Below, piece after piece: positions 1 through 8,337 of a stretch of DNA of 37,764 bases (position 1 is the stretch's first letter; each line of letters opens with the position of its first letter). The notes beneath the pieces are model-generated. The model did not search any database. It worked only from the letters and a program-made list of their open reading frames with translations, and was not told the DNA's origin. The position numbers and the translations under genes were made by a program. The stretch covers positions 1 to 37,764 of the forward strand of contig JAJYLB010000036.1 of assembly GCA_021788095.1 (NCBI GenBank). Direction: 5' to 3'. This DNA is from Acidobacteriota bacterium (GTDB lineage Bacteria > Acidobacteriota > Terriglobia > Acidiferrales > UBA7541).

Positions 1-365
1 ACTAGATACTGGAGGACGCAAGAGGGCGCTCTCACACATGTTGCAGATTCACAAACAGGCAGGGATGCTTTCCGAACTAGTAGAAGGGCCAAACACGAGA
101 GGGGCGGCCCTTGTGGCCGCCCCTGCGTTCCTCCGCTGCGGCGCCGGGTAGGCGTGCGTGCCGTCCACTTGCGGACACCCAAATCCTGAAAACGGACAGG
201 AAAAATTTGAATGAGCCGCAACTCGCCGCCTAACCCTAACAATCCACGCGAGTTCTATTCCTGTTGGATTGGCGAGTCGCGTGCCAGAGAATACCGGCAG
301 GGGGGCGCGAGCCCGGCGCTCAACTGCTCGCTCGCGCGGGTGCGGACAGACTACGAGGTGCAGCC
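1..365. other. Upstream region without a supported gene
   Basis: This 365-base stretch precedes the permease. Short open frames run in from the left edge but none resembles a known protein, so I assign no gene. It contains one perfect inverted repeat (listed separately) and, at its right end, GAGGTG (355-360), a ribosome binding site five bases before the ATG at 366. That site is the reason for choosing 366 over the in-frame ATG at 264. Confidence 0.5.
100..124. repeat. Perfect hairpin, 10-bp stem
   Basis: AGGGGCGGCC (100-109) pairs perfectly with GGCCGCCCCT (115-124) around a five-base loop. No T tract follows on either strand, so it is not a classical intrinsic terminator. It may mark the end of a gene lying left of the window, or be one of the dispersed palindromes of this genome. 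Confidence 0.6.
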
Positions 366-2909
366 ATGTCCACGACCGGTAGGGGCGCGGTTACCGCGCC
401 CGGTTTGAAGCTGCGTAGAAGCTTCGGGAGCCTCTGGCAAGATGTGCGTTTCGGCGCCCGGCTCCTCGCGCGCAATCCTGGTTTTTCCGCGGTCGCAATC
501 CTCGTTCTAGCGCTCGGTATCGGCACGCTTTCCGCGGCCTTCGTGCTGGGTGACGCGGTGCTCCTCAGACCATGGCCGGGCCGCGACCCCTCGTCCCTGG
601 CCGCAATCTACCAAACCTGGCATGGTGCCCCTCGAGGCGGCATTTCGTGGGCGGAATACGCGGATATCGCGCGGAACGCGCGCACGCTTTCCGGCGTTCT
701 GGGATACGAACGGCATGGCTGCTTCATCGGCGCGTCGGAGGATTCTCCTCTTGTTCTCGACGACCTCGTCTCGCGCAACTATTTTTCCGTTCTCGGCCTG
801 CCGATGTTCCTGGGCCGCGGCTTCTCGCCGAAACGGGAATCGCAAGGCTCGGTGGTGGTCGGCTACGACGTTTGGCGCGGCGAATTGGGTGCGCGACGAG
901 ACATCGTTGGAAAGACGATCCTGATCAATACGCGGAAGGTCACCGTGGTCGGCGTCGCCCCCCGCGGCTTCTACGGTCTGGATTCCTTTGTCCGGACTCA
1001 CGTTTGGCTACCCGTGGACGAGTGGATCGATGCGAAGTCGCTCGCCGATCACGCCCCGGCCGGAGACGTGACGCTCCTGGCTCGCCTTCGCCAAGGTGAG
1101 AAACCGGTGGCGGTCCGGAGCGAGCTCGCTGCCATCGGAGAGCATGAAGCGTCGGCCTTTCCGGCGACCAACAAAAACGCATCACTTTCTCTGGCAACGC
1201 TCGCCGAACGTCAAAGGTCCGGCCTTCCCGCGCTCCTCATGCTCTTGGGTCCCGCGGCCATCGTGCTCCTGATCGCCTGCGGAAATGTCGCAGGTTTGCT
1301 TCTGGCGCGCGCGGAGGGGCGGCGGCGCGAAATCGCGATTCGGCTGGCGCTGGGCGCGACTCGCATGCGCCTGGTGCGCCAAATGCTCACGGAAAGCTGC
1401 CTGCTTGCGCTGCCGGCAGCCGCGCTTGGCTTGCTGCTCGTGCACTGGCTCGCGATGCTCGAACCAGCGCTTCTGCCCCCCTACGGAATCGAGATTGGCG
1501 GGCCTAGTCTGCGGCTGGACGTGCCGGCGCTGGCCTTCGCAATTGCCGCTACCGTCGCGTCGGTGCTCGTCTTCGGCCTCGCCCCGGCGCTGAGCGCGCG
1601 CAAGGGCGATCTTGCTTCGGCCGGCAGGGGCGGCACAGCCGCCGCGCAAGCGCACGGCGGAAGGAAGATCGGGCGAAGCGTCATGGTGGTTGCCCAGATC
1701 GCTTTGGCAACGACCTTGTTGACCGCCGGCGGACTGCTCTTCCGCAGCCTTCTCTACAGCAGCAGCATAAACCCGGGCTTCGACGTCCACGGCAAGCGAT
1801 GGCTTTTCACCGTGTCTCTGGGGGGCGGTCCGAACGCGCAGGCCCTGCGCAGCAAGGCCGCGGCCCTGCTCAAACAGCCCAACGGGAGGGAAGCGGCAAT
1901 GGCGCTCGCCGAAAAAGCGATGCAAGCCGATCGCACGGAGTTGCGCGAGCGCGTGCTGGGCGTTCCGGGCGTGCGCGATGCGGCCTGGTGTCAGCGGTTT
2001 CCCTTGACCGGCAGCGGTGGCGGCGTTGCGGTGCAGGTGGCCGCCGCCGATGCCACCTCGCCGGAGTTGAGAGCGGCGACGGAAATTAAGTACGACGCCG
2101 TCGACCCAGGCTATTTCCATCTGGTCGGCACGCGCCTGCTCGCCGGCCGGGCCTTCGCATCGACCGATACCGCGGATTCCGAGCCTGTCGCGCTCGTCAG
2201 CCAAACGATGGCCATCCGCTATTGGCCTGGGCAGAGCGCCCTGGGCCGCGAATTGACTGTAGACGGCAAGCGGACCACCGTCGTTGGGGTCGCGGAGGAC
2301 GTCAAAGTGAACGACCTGCACGAAGCGCCCGAGCCGTATCTCTACATCCCACTGGCTCAGCACATGTGGGGCGAGGATACGCTGGTTGTCCTGGCGGATC
2401 GGAGCGCCGGCCCAGCCGTCGAAACGCTGCGCAGCGCGATGCGGGCCGCGGATCCCGGCATCTACTTCCAAAGCACCATGCCGGTCGAACAACTGATGAG
2501 CCAGGCATTGTGGCAGGACCGGACACAATCGGGCGCCGCTGGAGCCATCGCCGGAATGGGCGTTTTGCTGGCGGCCGTAGGCCTTTTCGCCGTGATGGAC
2601 TATTCGGTGCGGCGGCGCACTCCGGAATTCGGTGTGCGGATGGCGATGGGCGCCACGCCCGGCGACGTCCTGGCCATCGTTCTGCGCGCGGGGCTATGGC
2701 TCGCGCTCACCGGCTGCGCCATCGGCCTTGCTGCGGGCTTCGCAGCGTCGCGCTTGCTCCGCTCGGTGCTCTACGGCATCACGCCCAGCGACCCCGTGAC
2801 CTACATCTCCGTGGCCGCGCTGCTGGCGATCGTCGCGCTCGTCGCGACTTTTCTCCCCGCGCGCCGCGCCACTCGCGTGGATCCCTCGATGGCCCTGCGC
2901 TGGGAATGA
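366..2909 (+). CDS. ADOP-type ABC transporter permease (MacB/FtsX family)
   Basis: Inner-membrane permease of the MacB/FtsX superfamily, about 847 residues. It has the duplicated layout typical of acidobacterial orphan permeases: an N-terminal helix (around SAVAILVLALGIG) followed by a periplasmic MacB_PCD-like domain, a first FtsX core with three helices (around LLMLLGPAAIVLLIACGNVAG), a second periplasmic domain, and a second FtsX core ending in PARRATRVDPSMALRWE, the family's usual C-terminus. No ATPase gene is adjacent, hence 'orphan'. The start at 366 is preferred because GAGGTG lies five bases upstream and the family motif W-Q-D-V-R-F-G-A-R begins soon after. Such proteins are thought to act in efflux or envelope mechanotransmission; the substrate is unknown. 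It converges on the kinase gene with a 10-base gap. Confidence 0.93.
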   Translation: MSTTGRGAVTAPGLKLRRSFGSLWQDVRFGARLLARNPGFSAVAILVLALGIGTLSAAFVLGDAVLLRPWPGRDPSSLAAIYQTWHGAPRGGISWAEYADIARNARTLSGVLGYERHGCFIGASEDSPLVLDDLVSRNYFSVLGLPMFLGRGFSPKRESQGSVVVGYDVWRGELGARRDIVGKTILINTRKVTVVGVAPRGFYGLDSFVRTHVWLPVDEWIDAKSLADHAPAGDVTLLARLRQGEKPVAVRSELAAIGEHEASAFPATNKNASLSLATLAERQRSGLPALLMLLGPAAIVLLIACGNVAGLLLARAEGRRREIAIRLALGATRMRLVRQMLTESCLLALPAAALGLLLVHWLAMLEPALLPPYGIEIGGPSLRLDVPALAFAIAATVASVLVFGLAPALSARKGDLASAGRGGTAAAQAHGGRKIGRSVMVVAQIALATTLLTAGGLLFRSLLYSSSINPGFDVHGKRWLFTVSLGGGPNAQALRSKAAALLKQPNGREAAMALAEKAMQADRTELRERVLGVPGVRDAAWCQRFPLTGSGGGVAVQVAAADATSPELRAATEIKYDAVDPGYFHLVGTRLLAGRAFASTDTADSEPVALVSQTMAIRYWPGQSALGRELTVDGKRTTVVGVAEDVKVNDLHEAPEPYLYIPLAQHMWGEDTLVVLADRSAGPAVETLRSAMRAADPGIYFQSTMPVEQLMSQALWQDRTQSGAAGAIAGMGVLLAAVGLFAVMDYSVRRRTPEFGVRMAMGATPGDVLAIVLRAGLWLALTGCAIGLAAGFAASRLLRSVLYGITPSDPVTYISVAALLAIVALVATFLPARRATRVDPSMALRWE

Positions 2910-2919
2910 GCCCAGTTCG

Positions 2920-5115
2920 TTAGAGGCGGGCGAGGAGATTCTGGAAGCGCGGCGACTCGCGGAGCGAGTTGAGGTCGGCGTCGTGCTCGATCCAGGCCTT
3001 GAAGCCGAAGCCGCCATCCACTGCTTTTTCCAGCAGATCGAGCGCGCGGTCGGATTCGCCGAGCAGGGCGTTGCTGCAAGCCACGTTATAGAGGATGGCG
3101 GGATCGCTGGAATCCATTTCGAGCGCGCGGCCGCCCCAATCGAGCGCGCGCTCGCGCTCGCCGAGCCGCGCGAAAGCGTTCGAGCCGAGGTAGAGCGCGC
3201 GAGCGTCGTCGGGGTGAAGTTCGAGGTAATGTTCGGCCACCCATAGCGCGCGGCGGCGCATACGGTCGGCTTCGGTGGGCCGGCCGAGTTCCGAGTAGCA
3301 CATCGCGCAGAGGTTCGGGGCGTTGTAGTCGTCGGGATTGACGCGCGAAGCTTGCTCGAGGAGCCGCGCTGCTTCTTCGATCTTTCCCTCCGCCAGCAGC
3401 GCCCGGCCGTAAAAATAGTACGCATCGTACAGCTTCGGATCGAGCCGGATCGCCGTTTCGAATTCCTGCTTCGCCTCGTCGAACTGCTTCCGCATGGCGT
3501 AGATCATGCCTCGCGAGGCGTGGGCTTCCGCCAGGTCGGGATCGAGTTCAAGCGCCTTGCGGCTGGCCGCTTCCGCCTCCTTCAGATTCGCTTCGGTGGC
3601 TTCGTAGAGCTGGTAAAGGAAGGAACAGCAGTCGGCGACTCCGGCGTACGCCCGCGCGTAATTCGGATCGATCACCGTCGCTCGGGCGAACATCTGCCGC
3701 GCGTATTCGAGCGTCTTGCCGCGCAGCTGATTCAGGAACTGGCGCCCGCGGAGATAGTAATCGTAGGCCTGCACGTCGGCCGTGGGCGCCTTCTTGATGG
3801 CCTGCTTCTCTTCTTCCGTCAACACCACCTGCAGCGCGCGGGCGATGCTCTGCGCGATTTCATCCTGAATCTCGAAGACATCCTCGAGTTGGCGGTCGTA
3901 ACGCTCCGCCCAAACCGAATGCCCGCTCCGCGTCTCGACGAGCTGAACGGTGATGCGCAGTCGGTTCCCGGCGCGGCGGATGCTCCCCGCCAGCACGTTG
4001 GCGGCGCCCAATTCCTGGCCTACCTGCGGGCCCGTAACCTGCTTGTCCCGGTAGGCGTAAACGGCGGCGCGGGGAAACACTTGCAGGGTCTTGATCTTGG
4101 CCAGCTCGGTGATGACGTCTTCGGTGATGCCGTCGCGGAAATACTCGTCCTCTTTCGACGCCGCGAGGTTCTCGAAATAGAGCACGGCGACCGAACGAGC
4201 CGGCGATTCGCGGGTTTCGGCTGCCGGCGCCGTTCGGCCGGAGTCGAGCTGCCGCTTCAGCGCCTCGAGATCGCCGCGCAGTTCCGCCGCGGAGCGATAC
4301 CGGCTGGCCGGACTCTTTTCGAGCGCCTTCAGAACGATTCGATCGAATTCCGCAGGCATTTTCGGCGCCAGCCGGCTGGGAGCGGCAGGCGCTCGATTCA
4401 AGATCGCATCGAAGATCACGGCTGTCGTGCTACCGCTGAACGCCGGCCGCAGAGTCGACATCTCGTAGAGCACGGCGCCGAAGCTGAAGACGTCGCTCTG
4501 GTAATCCACTTCCGCCCCCCGCGCCTGCTCGGGCGACATGTAGGCGACCGTCCCGAGCGCGCTGCCGGGACTCGTCAGATTCTCTTCGCTGGCGCTCATC
4601 GTGCGCCCCGCCGTCGCTTCGCCGGCGCCCTGGCGCTTTCCGCCCAGCTTCGCTAGACCAAAATCGAGGATTTTGGCCTGGCCCCGCCCGCCGCGCCGGG
4701 TGAGGAAGAGATTCGCCGGCTTGATGTCGCGGTGAACGATGCGCTTGGCATGTGCGGCATCGAGCGCGTCGGCCACTTGTATGGCGAGCGTAAGAATTTC
4801 GTCGAGGTCGATGGGCCCTTGCGCGATCCGGTGTTTCAGCGTCTGGCCTTCCAGCAGCTCCATCGCGATGAACGGCTTGCCCTCGTGTTCATCGACGTCG
4901 TAGATCGTGCAGATATTGGGATGGTTCAGCGCCGAGGCCGCGCGCGCCTCCCGCTGGAAGCGCTCGAGCGCCTGGCGATCGGCGGCCAGGTCTTCGGGAA
5001 GGAACTTCAGCGCCACGTGCCGGCCCAGGCGCAGGTCTTCTGCCTTGTACACCACGCCCATGCCCCCGCCGCCCAGCTTTTCCAGCACGCGATAATGAGA
5101 GACGGTTTCGTTCAT
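2920..5115 (-). CDS. Ser/Thr protein kinase with TolB-like domain and TPR repeats
   Basis: Predicted cytosolic signalling kinase, about 731 residues. The Hanks-type kinase domain covers roughly residues 7-270, with glycine loop [13 protein letters not shown], catalytic lysine at about 37 (HVALKF), HRDIKPAN with Asp at about 130, and DFG at about 151. A TolB-like/adenylate-cyclase-associated domain follows ([13 protein letters not shown] through [21 protein letters not shown]), then TPR-like helical repeats to the end. I see no transmembrane helix and no PASTA repeats, so signals are probably sensed in the cytosol or through partners. This arrangement is common in Acidobacteriota. The ATG at 5115 is chosen because the family's N-terminus ([15 protein letters not shown]) begins right after it; upstream in-frame starts at 5142 and 5223 would add unrelated sequence. 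Targets are unknown. Confidence 0.93.
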   Translation of the reverse strand: MNETVSHYRVLEKLGGGGMGVVYKAEDLRLGRHVALKFLPEDLAADRQALERFQREARAASALNHPNICTIYDVDEHEGKPFIAMELLEGQTLKHRIAQGPIDLDEILTLAIQVADALDAAHAKRIVHRDIKPANLFLTRRGGRGQAKILDFGLAKLGGKRQGAGEATAGRTMSASEENLTSPGSALGTVAYMSPEQARGAEVDYQSDVFSFGAVLYEMSTLRPAFSGSTTAVIFDAILNRAPAAPSRLAPKMPAEFDRIVLKALEKSPASRYRSAAELRGDLEALKRQLDSGRTAPAAETRESPARSVAVLYFENLAASKEDEYFRDGITEDVITELAKIKTLQVFPRAAVYAYRDKQVTGPQVGQELGAANVLAGSIRRAGNRLRITVQLVETRSGHSVWAERYDRQLEDVFEIQDEIAQSIARALQVVLTEEEKQAIKKAPTADVQAYDYYLRGRQFLNQLRGKTLEYARQMFARATVIDPNYARAYAGVADCCSFLYQLYEATEANLKEAEAASRKALELDPDLAEAHASRGMIYAMRKQFDEAKQEFETAIRLDPKLYDAYYFYGRALLAEGKIEEAARLLEQASRVNPDDYNAPNLCAMCYSELGRPTEADRMRRRALWVAEHYLELHPDDARALYLGSNAFARLGERERALDWGGRALEMDSSDPAILYNVACSNALLGESDRALDLLEKAVDGGFGFKAWIEHDADLNSLRESPRFQNLLARL

Positions 5116-5185
5116 CCCCACGCCGGTTCCCGGTCTCGCCATATTACCGGCACGCCGCGGCCCGAACAAGTCCGCCGCAGCTGTA

Positions 5186-5207
5186 GCACAGCCACTCTTG
5201 GCTGTGC
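5186..5207. repeat. CACAGCC/GGCTGTG hairpin, simple form
   Basis: GCACAGCC (5186-5193) pairs perfectly with GGCTGTGC (5200-5207) around a six-base loop, and GCTTTTC follows on the + strand. A second copy of the same arms lies 79 bases downstream with a different palindrome in its loop. The T run is on the strand opposite to both flanking genes, so termination of those genes is unlikely. Confidence 0.75.
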
Positions 5208-5271
5208 GCTTTTCTGTCGCCACCCTCGAGATTGCGCAGGAACGAATCCCTGTCCTGCGAGCGCAGTGGTA

Positions 5272-5318
5272 GCACAGCCTCCCGTCCCGAACATTCGGGA
5301 TTCGGGACCTGGCTGTGC
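5272..5318. repeat. Nested palindrome: CACAGCC hairpin holding a TCCCGAA element
   Basis: The outer arms GCACAGCC (5272-5279) and GGCTGTGC (5311-5318) match the simple hairpin at 5186-5207. The loop is replaced by a 31-base segment containing TCCCGAA (5285-5291), a two-base loop and TTCGGGA (5294-5300). Read on the - strand, positions 5308-5280 match 27 of 29 bases of the copy inside the JAMM gene (21004-21032). This is copy A of the TCCCGAA family. Confidence 0.8.
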
Positions 5319-5379
5319 GCTTTTCCGCGCTTGCTTTGAGAACGCGTTGGGAGCAATACCCGTGTTGCTCGTGTCGCGC

Positions 5380-5862
5380 CTATCGCGCTGGGGGAGCTGC
5401 CGAGCTTTCGAGCCACCAATTGCCGCTGTAGCGGCCGCTGCGCCATCGGCCGGCCGCGTACTTCTTTGCAGTCGATTCGAGCAGCGCCGCAAAGGTCTTG
5501 ATCGCGGAATCGGAGACGCTGGCTTGCCAGCTACCCGACCGCGCCGTGCCGCGGCCGACGCGCGCGGTCCAGGCGCCACGCCAACTGCCGCCGTATTTCC
5601 GTGCCGACCACGTGCCTTCGGCAACGACGGTGCCGGCCGCCGACAGTAGAGTCCACGAGCCGCTGGCGGCGTTGGGCGCCCGAGGAGAAGTCGCGGCCGT
5701 CCACGTGCCGCTCAAGATCTCGCTGGAGCCGACGCTCGCCGTCCAAGTCCCACGGAGCTCGGCAGGCGCCGGCTGGTCCAGAGCGCGCGGGCAACAGAGC
5801 AACGCGAGAAAGGCGATGCCGCAAAGCCTCGTCGGTATGGGCGCGAACGGACCGGTTCGCAT
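5380..5862 (-). CDS. Secreted G-x-W repeat protein of unknown function
   Basis: About 160 residues; I do not recognise the family. An N-terminal hydrophobic stretch (LCGIAFLALLCCPRAL) looks like a signal peptide. No good lipobox is present because the residue before the first Cys is Leu. The mature part is built from about nine G-x-W motifs (GTW, GTW, GSW, GTW, GSW, GAW, GSW, GRW, GNWW) separated by Ser/Ala/Thr-rich spacers, which suggests repeated beta strands of a small barrel or propeller-like fold. The gene lies upstream of the kinase gene on the same strand, about 260 bases away, and is divergent from the sigma54 activator. An upstream in-frame ATG at 5928 is less likely because the signal peptide would be buried. 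Confidence 0.72.
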   Translation of the reverse strand: MRTGPFAPIPTRLCGIAFLALLCCPRALDQPAPAELRGTWTASVGSSEILSGTWTAATSPRAPNAASGSWTLLSAAGTVVAEGTWSARKYGGSWRGAWTARVGRGTARSGSWQASVSDSAIKTFAALLESTAKKYAAGRWRSGRYSGNWWLESSAAPPAR

Positions 5863-6062
5863 AGGTGTCTCGGCCAATCCCGCTGGCTCGTCCCCAGGTC
5901 GGAGGGCAATGGTAGCACCAAAGAGCAACTGGCCGATACGAGAGCCACGCCGCAGCTTCGCGGGGCGCCAAAACCAGTTCTCCGTTGATTTCCGTGCCGG
6001 TCCGGCATACGCTCACTGACAGGTTCGTGGTGGAAAATCGAAATCGTGGATGAAGATGTCTG

Positions 6063-7835
6063 ATGGACGAAGCGGAAGGCCGCAAGCAGCTCCTCGAAGC
6101 GCTTTTCGACCACGCCCCTGACGTGGTTGCCGTGACCGACGCCGACGGCCGGATCGCGGAAGTGAACGCGCAGGTGGAGAACATTTTCGGCTACACGCGC
6201 GCCGAATTGCTCGGACTTCCGATCGAGGTCCTCATCCCCGAACGCTTCCGAACCGCTCACCAGAAGCATCGAAAGCATTACGCCGCAGAGCCGCACGTTC
6301 GGCCGATGGGCACGCGGCTCGAACTCTGCGGCAAACGGAAAAACGGCGAGGAATTTCCGGCGGACGTGGCGCTCAGCCCGGTGGAAACACCGCGAGGCAG
6401 GGCCGTTCTTTGCGTGATTCGAGACATCACCGAACGGAAGCGGGCGGAAGAAGCCCAGCGGCACGGCGAGCAGTTGCACGCCCTCTTCAAGCAAACGTCC
6501 GACGCCCTCCTGCTCGTGGACCGGGAGGGGCAAATCCGTGAAGTGAATCCGCAACTCGAACGCCACTTCGGTTATTCGAGAGACGAACTGGTCGGGCAGG
6601 CCGTGGAGATGTTGGTCCCGGAAGAGCTTCGCGTGAACCATGGAGCACGCCGAGGCGATTACATGGTTCGCCCGCACCCGTCCCCCATGGCCTTCGGGAA
6701 GGAAGTCGCCGGCCGGCGCAAAGATGGAAGCCTCTTCCCCGCCGACGTCATGCTCAGTCTGATCGATACCGCGGAAGGCCGGGCCGTGCTGTGCGTCGTC
6801 CGGGATATCTCCGAGAAGATCCACCTTCAGGAAGAATTGGAGCGGAAGGAGCAAGAGCGGCATTTTTTCGAACAGGAGCTGAACGCCGACCCCAGGTTCG
6901 AGGACATCATCGGGGTGAGCCCGAGGTTGAGGAGAGTTCTCAGGGAAGTCGAGAACGTCGCGGCCACCGACGCGACCGTGCTCATTCTGGGAGAAACGGG
7001 GACCGGCAAGGACGTGATTGCACGCGCCATCCATCAACTGAGTTCCCGGAGCGAAAGAAGCCTGATTACCCTGAACTGCGCCGCCATACCCACGGGGCTC
7101 CTTGAGAGCGAACTCTTTGGGCACGAAAGAGGCGCGTTTACGGGCGCCATATCACAAAAGATAGGCCGCCTCGAGCTGGCTCATCGGGGAACGCTCGTTC
7201 TCGACGAGATCGGAGACCTTCCGCTCGAGCTACAGCCCAAGCTCTTGCGAGTGTTGCAGGAAAGGAAGTTCGAACGCCTTGGCGGCACGCGTACGATTCC
7301 CGTGGATATCCGGTTGATCGCCGCCACGAATCGGGATCTGCACAGGATGGTCGACAACCGGCAGTTCCGAAGCGATCTCTACTACCGCTTGAAAGTTTTT
7401 CCGATCACCCTGCCTCCTTTACGCGAACGCCGTGAAGATATTCCGTTCCTGGTTCGCTACTTTGTCAGCAGGCACGCCCGCAATTTGGGCAAGCGGATCG
7501 AAACCATCCCGCCGGACATCATGAAGTCGCTCACCCGATGGGATTGGCCGGGAAACATCCGGGAGCTGGAAAACTTCATCGAGCGTTCTGTGATCTTGAC
7601 CAAAGGTACGATTTTGCGCGCACCATTGGCCGAATTGGTCCACGTCGAGGAGGCCCCCGCAAATGAGGATTCCACACTCGAAGCGATAGAAAGGGACCAC
7701 ATTCTCTCCGTTCTCCGAGAAACGAGAGGAACGATCTCGGGCCCGCACGGAGCCGCAACCCGCCTGGGCCTGAAGCGGACCACGCTGAACTCGAAATTGA
7801 AAAAAATTGGGATCCAGCCTAAAGACTACAGATAG
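6063..7835 (+). CDS. Sigma54-dependent transcriptional activator with two PAS domains
   Basis: Bacterial enhancer-binding protein of 590 residues. PAS domain 1 covers about 8-125 and PAS domain 2 about 133-252, a short coiled coil covers about 252-273, the AAA+ domain about 280-520, and a Fis-type helix-turn-helix lies at the C-terminus (about 548-588). Walker A is GETGTGKD (310-317), the sigma54-contacting loop is GAFTGA (357-362), and Walker B lies around LVLDEIGDL (378-386). It has no receiver domain, so activation probably comes through a ligand or redox signal at the PAS domains rather than phosphorylation. The protein should bind upstream enhancer sites and drive RNA polymerase-sigma54. 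Its position at the head of the glycan locus, with a candidate -24/-12 site just downstream, makes that locus its likely target (inference). Confidence 0.95.
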   Translation: MDEAEGRKQLLEALFDHAPDVVAVTDADGRIAEVNAQVENIFGYTRAELLGLPIEVLIPERFRTAHQKHRKHYAAEPHVRPMGTRLELCGKRKNGEEFPADVALSPVETPRGRAVLCVIRDITERKRAEEAQRHGEQLHALFKQTSDALLLVDREGQIREVNPQLERHFGYSRDELVGQAVEMLVPEELRVNHGARRGDYMVRPHPSPMAFGKEVAGRRKDGSLFPADVMLSLIDTAEGRAVLCVVRDISEKIHLQEELERKEQERHFFEQELNADPRFEDIIGVSPRLRRVLREVENVAATDATVLILGETGTGKDVIARAIHQLSSRSERSLITLNCAAIPTGLLESELFGHERGAFTGAISQKIGRLELAHRGTLVLDEIGDLPLELQPKLLRVLQERKFERLGGTRTIPVDIRLIAATNRDLHRMVDNRQFRSDLYYRLKVFPITLPPLRERREDIPFLVRYFVSRHARNLGKRIETIPPDIMKSLTRWDWPGNIRELENFIERSVILTKGTILRAPLAELVHVEEAPANEDSTLEAIERDHILSVLRETRGTISGPHGAATRLGLKRTTLNSKLKKIGIQPKDYR

Positions 7836-7841
7836 TCAATC

Positions 7842-7872
7842 CTGACGACATTTCGCCGTCGTCCGTCGTCAG
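7842..7872. repeat. Inverted repeat after the activator gene
   Basis: CTGACGAC (7842-7849) and GTCGTCAG (7865-7872) can form an 8-bp stem with a 15-base loop, just after the stop of the sigma54 activator. No T run follows, so it is at best a weak or factor-assisted terminator. Confidence 0.4.
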
Positions 7873-7963
7873 CTTCACTCCCGCGCATTCCTCCGAAACG
7901 TTACTTCTCGCCTAAGTCCCTGATTTTCCTTGCGGTCGCACATTTAACCGTACTTTCACATGG

Positions 7964-7980
7964 TTGGCCCCTGGTGTGCC
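7964..7980 (+). promoter_or_regulatory. Candidate sigma54 (-24/-12) promoter
   Basis: TTGGCCCCTGGTGTGCC has GG at 7966-7967 and GC at 7978-7979 with exactly ten bases between, the spacing required for sigma54. The -24 half (TTGGC) is good and the -12 half (GTGC) fair. A start of transcription near 7990 would give a short leader for the STAS gene. The adjacent sigma54 activator makes it plausible, but such short matches also arise by chance. Confidence 0.35.
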
Positions 7981-8007
7981 CCAAGTGCACAGGGGATGAA
8001 CACGTTG

Positions 8008-8328
8008 ATGTGGAAGATCACACGAAGCGACTCACACGACGCGGTCACGCTGGAGCTGGAAGGAAGGTTTGTCGGGTCTTCCATAGCCGAACTTGTACGG
8101 GTGTGGCGTTCCCTGGCTCCCACCTTGGGCTCGAAAACACTGCGCATTGACCTTCGCGGAATCACGCACATGAATTGGTACGGCCTGGGTGAGCTTGCGA
8201 AGATTCACAAAAGAACAAAAGCCGTCTTTCTGGCCAATTCGCCGCTCACGAACTACTTGGCCGAGCAGGCACAGGGCCACGCCTCCTCGAACGAGTGGCT
8301 GTGCCAGACCGTGAGCAAGGAATCTTAA
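8008..8328 (+). CDS. STAS-domain (anti-sigma factor antagonist-like) protein
   Basis: Small cytosolic protein of about 106 residues. One STAS fold is visible: an early strand (VTLELEGRFVG), a central LRIDLRGITHMNWYGLGELAKIH segment and a final helix. The canonical phospho-acceptor region D-S/T-S-G of SpoIIAA-type antagonists is replaced by N-W-Y-G, so regulation by serine phosphorylation looks unlikely. It stands first in the glycan gene run and ends nine bases before the fusion gene, so it may regulate or scaffold glycan synthesis. In-frame ATGs at 7960 and 7996 are possible. The first would overlap the candidate sigma54 site; the second has AGGGG directly abutting it, while 8008 has that AGGGG twelve bases upstream. 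Confidence 0.75.
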   Translation: MWKITRSDSHDAVTLELEGRFVGSSIAELVRVWRSLAPTLGSKTLRIDLRGITHMNWYGLGELAKIHKRTKAVFLANSPLTNYLAEQAQGHASSNEWLCQTVSKES

Positions 8329-8337
8329 GGAGAACTC

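Noticed and set aside
1182..2528. 448-codon - strand frame opposite the permease
   Set aside because: Antisense to conserved FtsX/MacB segments; no recognisable domain.
3352..4656. 434-codon + strand frame opposite the kinase
   Set aside because: Antisense to the kinase catalytic and TolB-like domains; composition of a shadow frame.
5186..5214. Hairpin plus GCTTTTC as a rho-independent terminator
   Set aside because: The T run follows the hairpin only on the + strand, where no gene ends nearby; both flanking genes are on the - strand. It fits a repeat better.
5712..7124. 470-codon - strand frame opposite the sigma54 activator
   Set aside because: The + strand protein has intact PAS, AAA+ and HTH motifs; the opposite frame has none.
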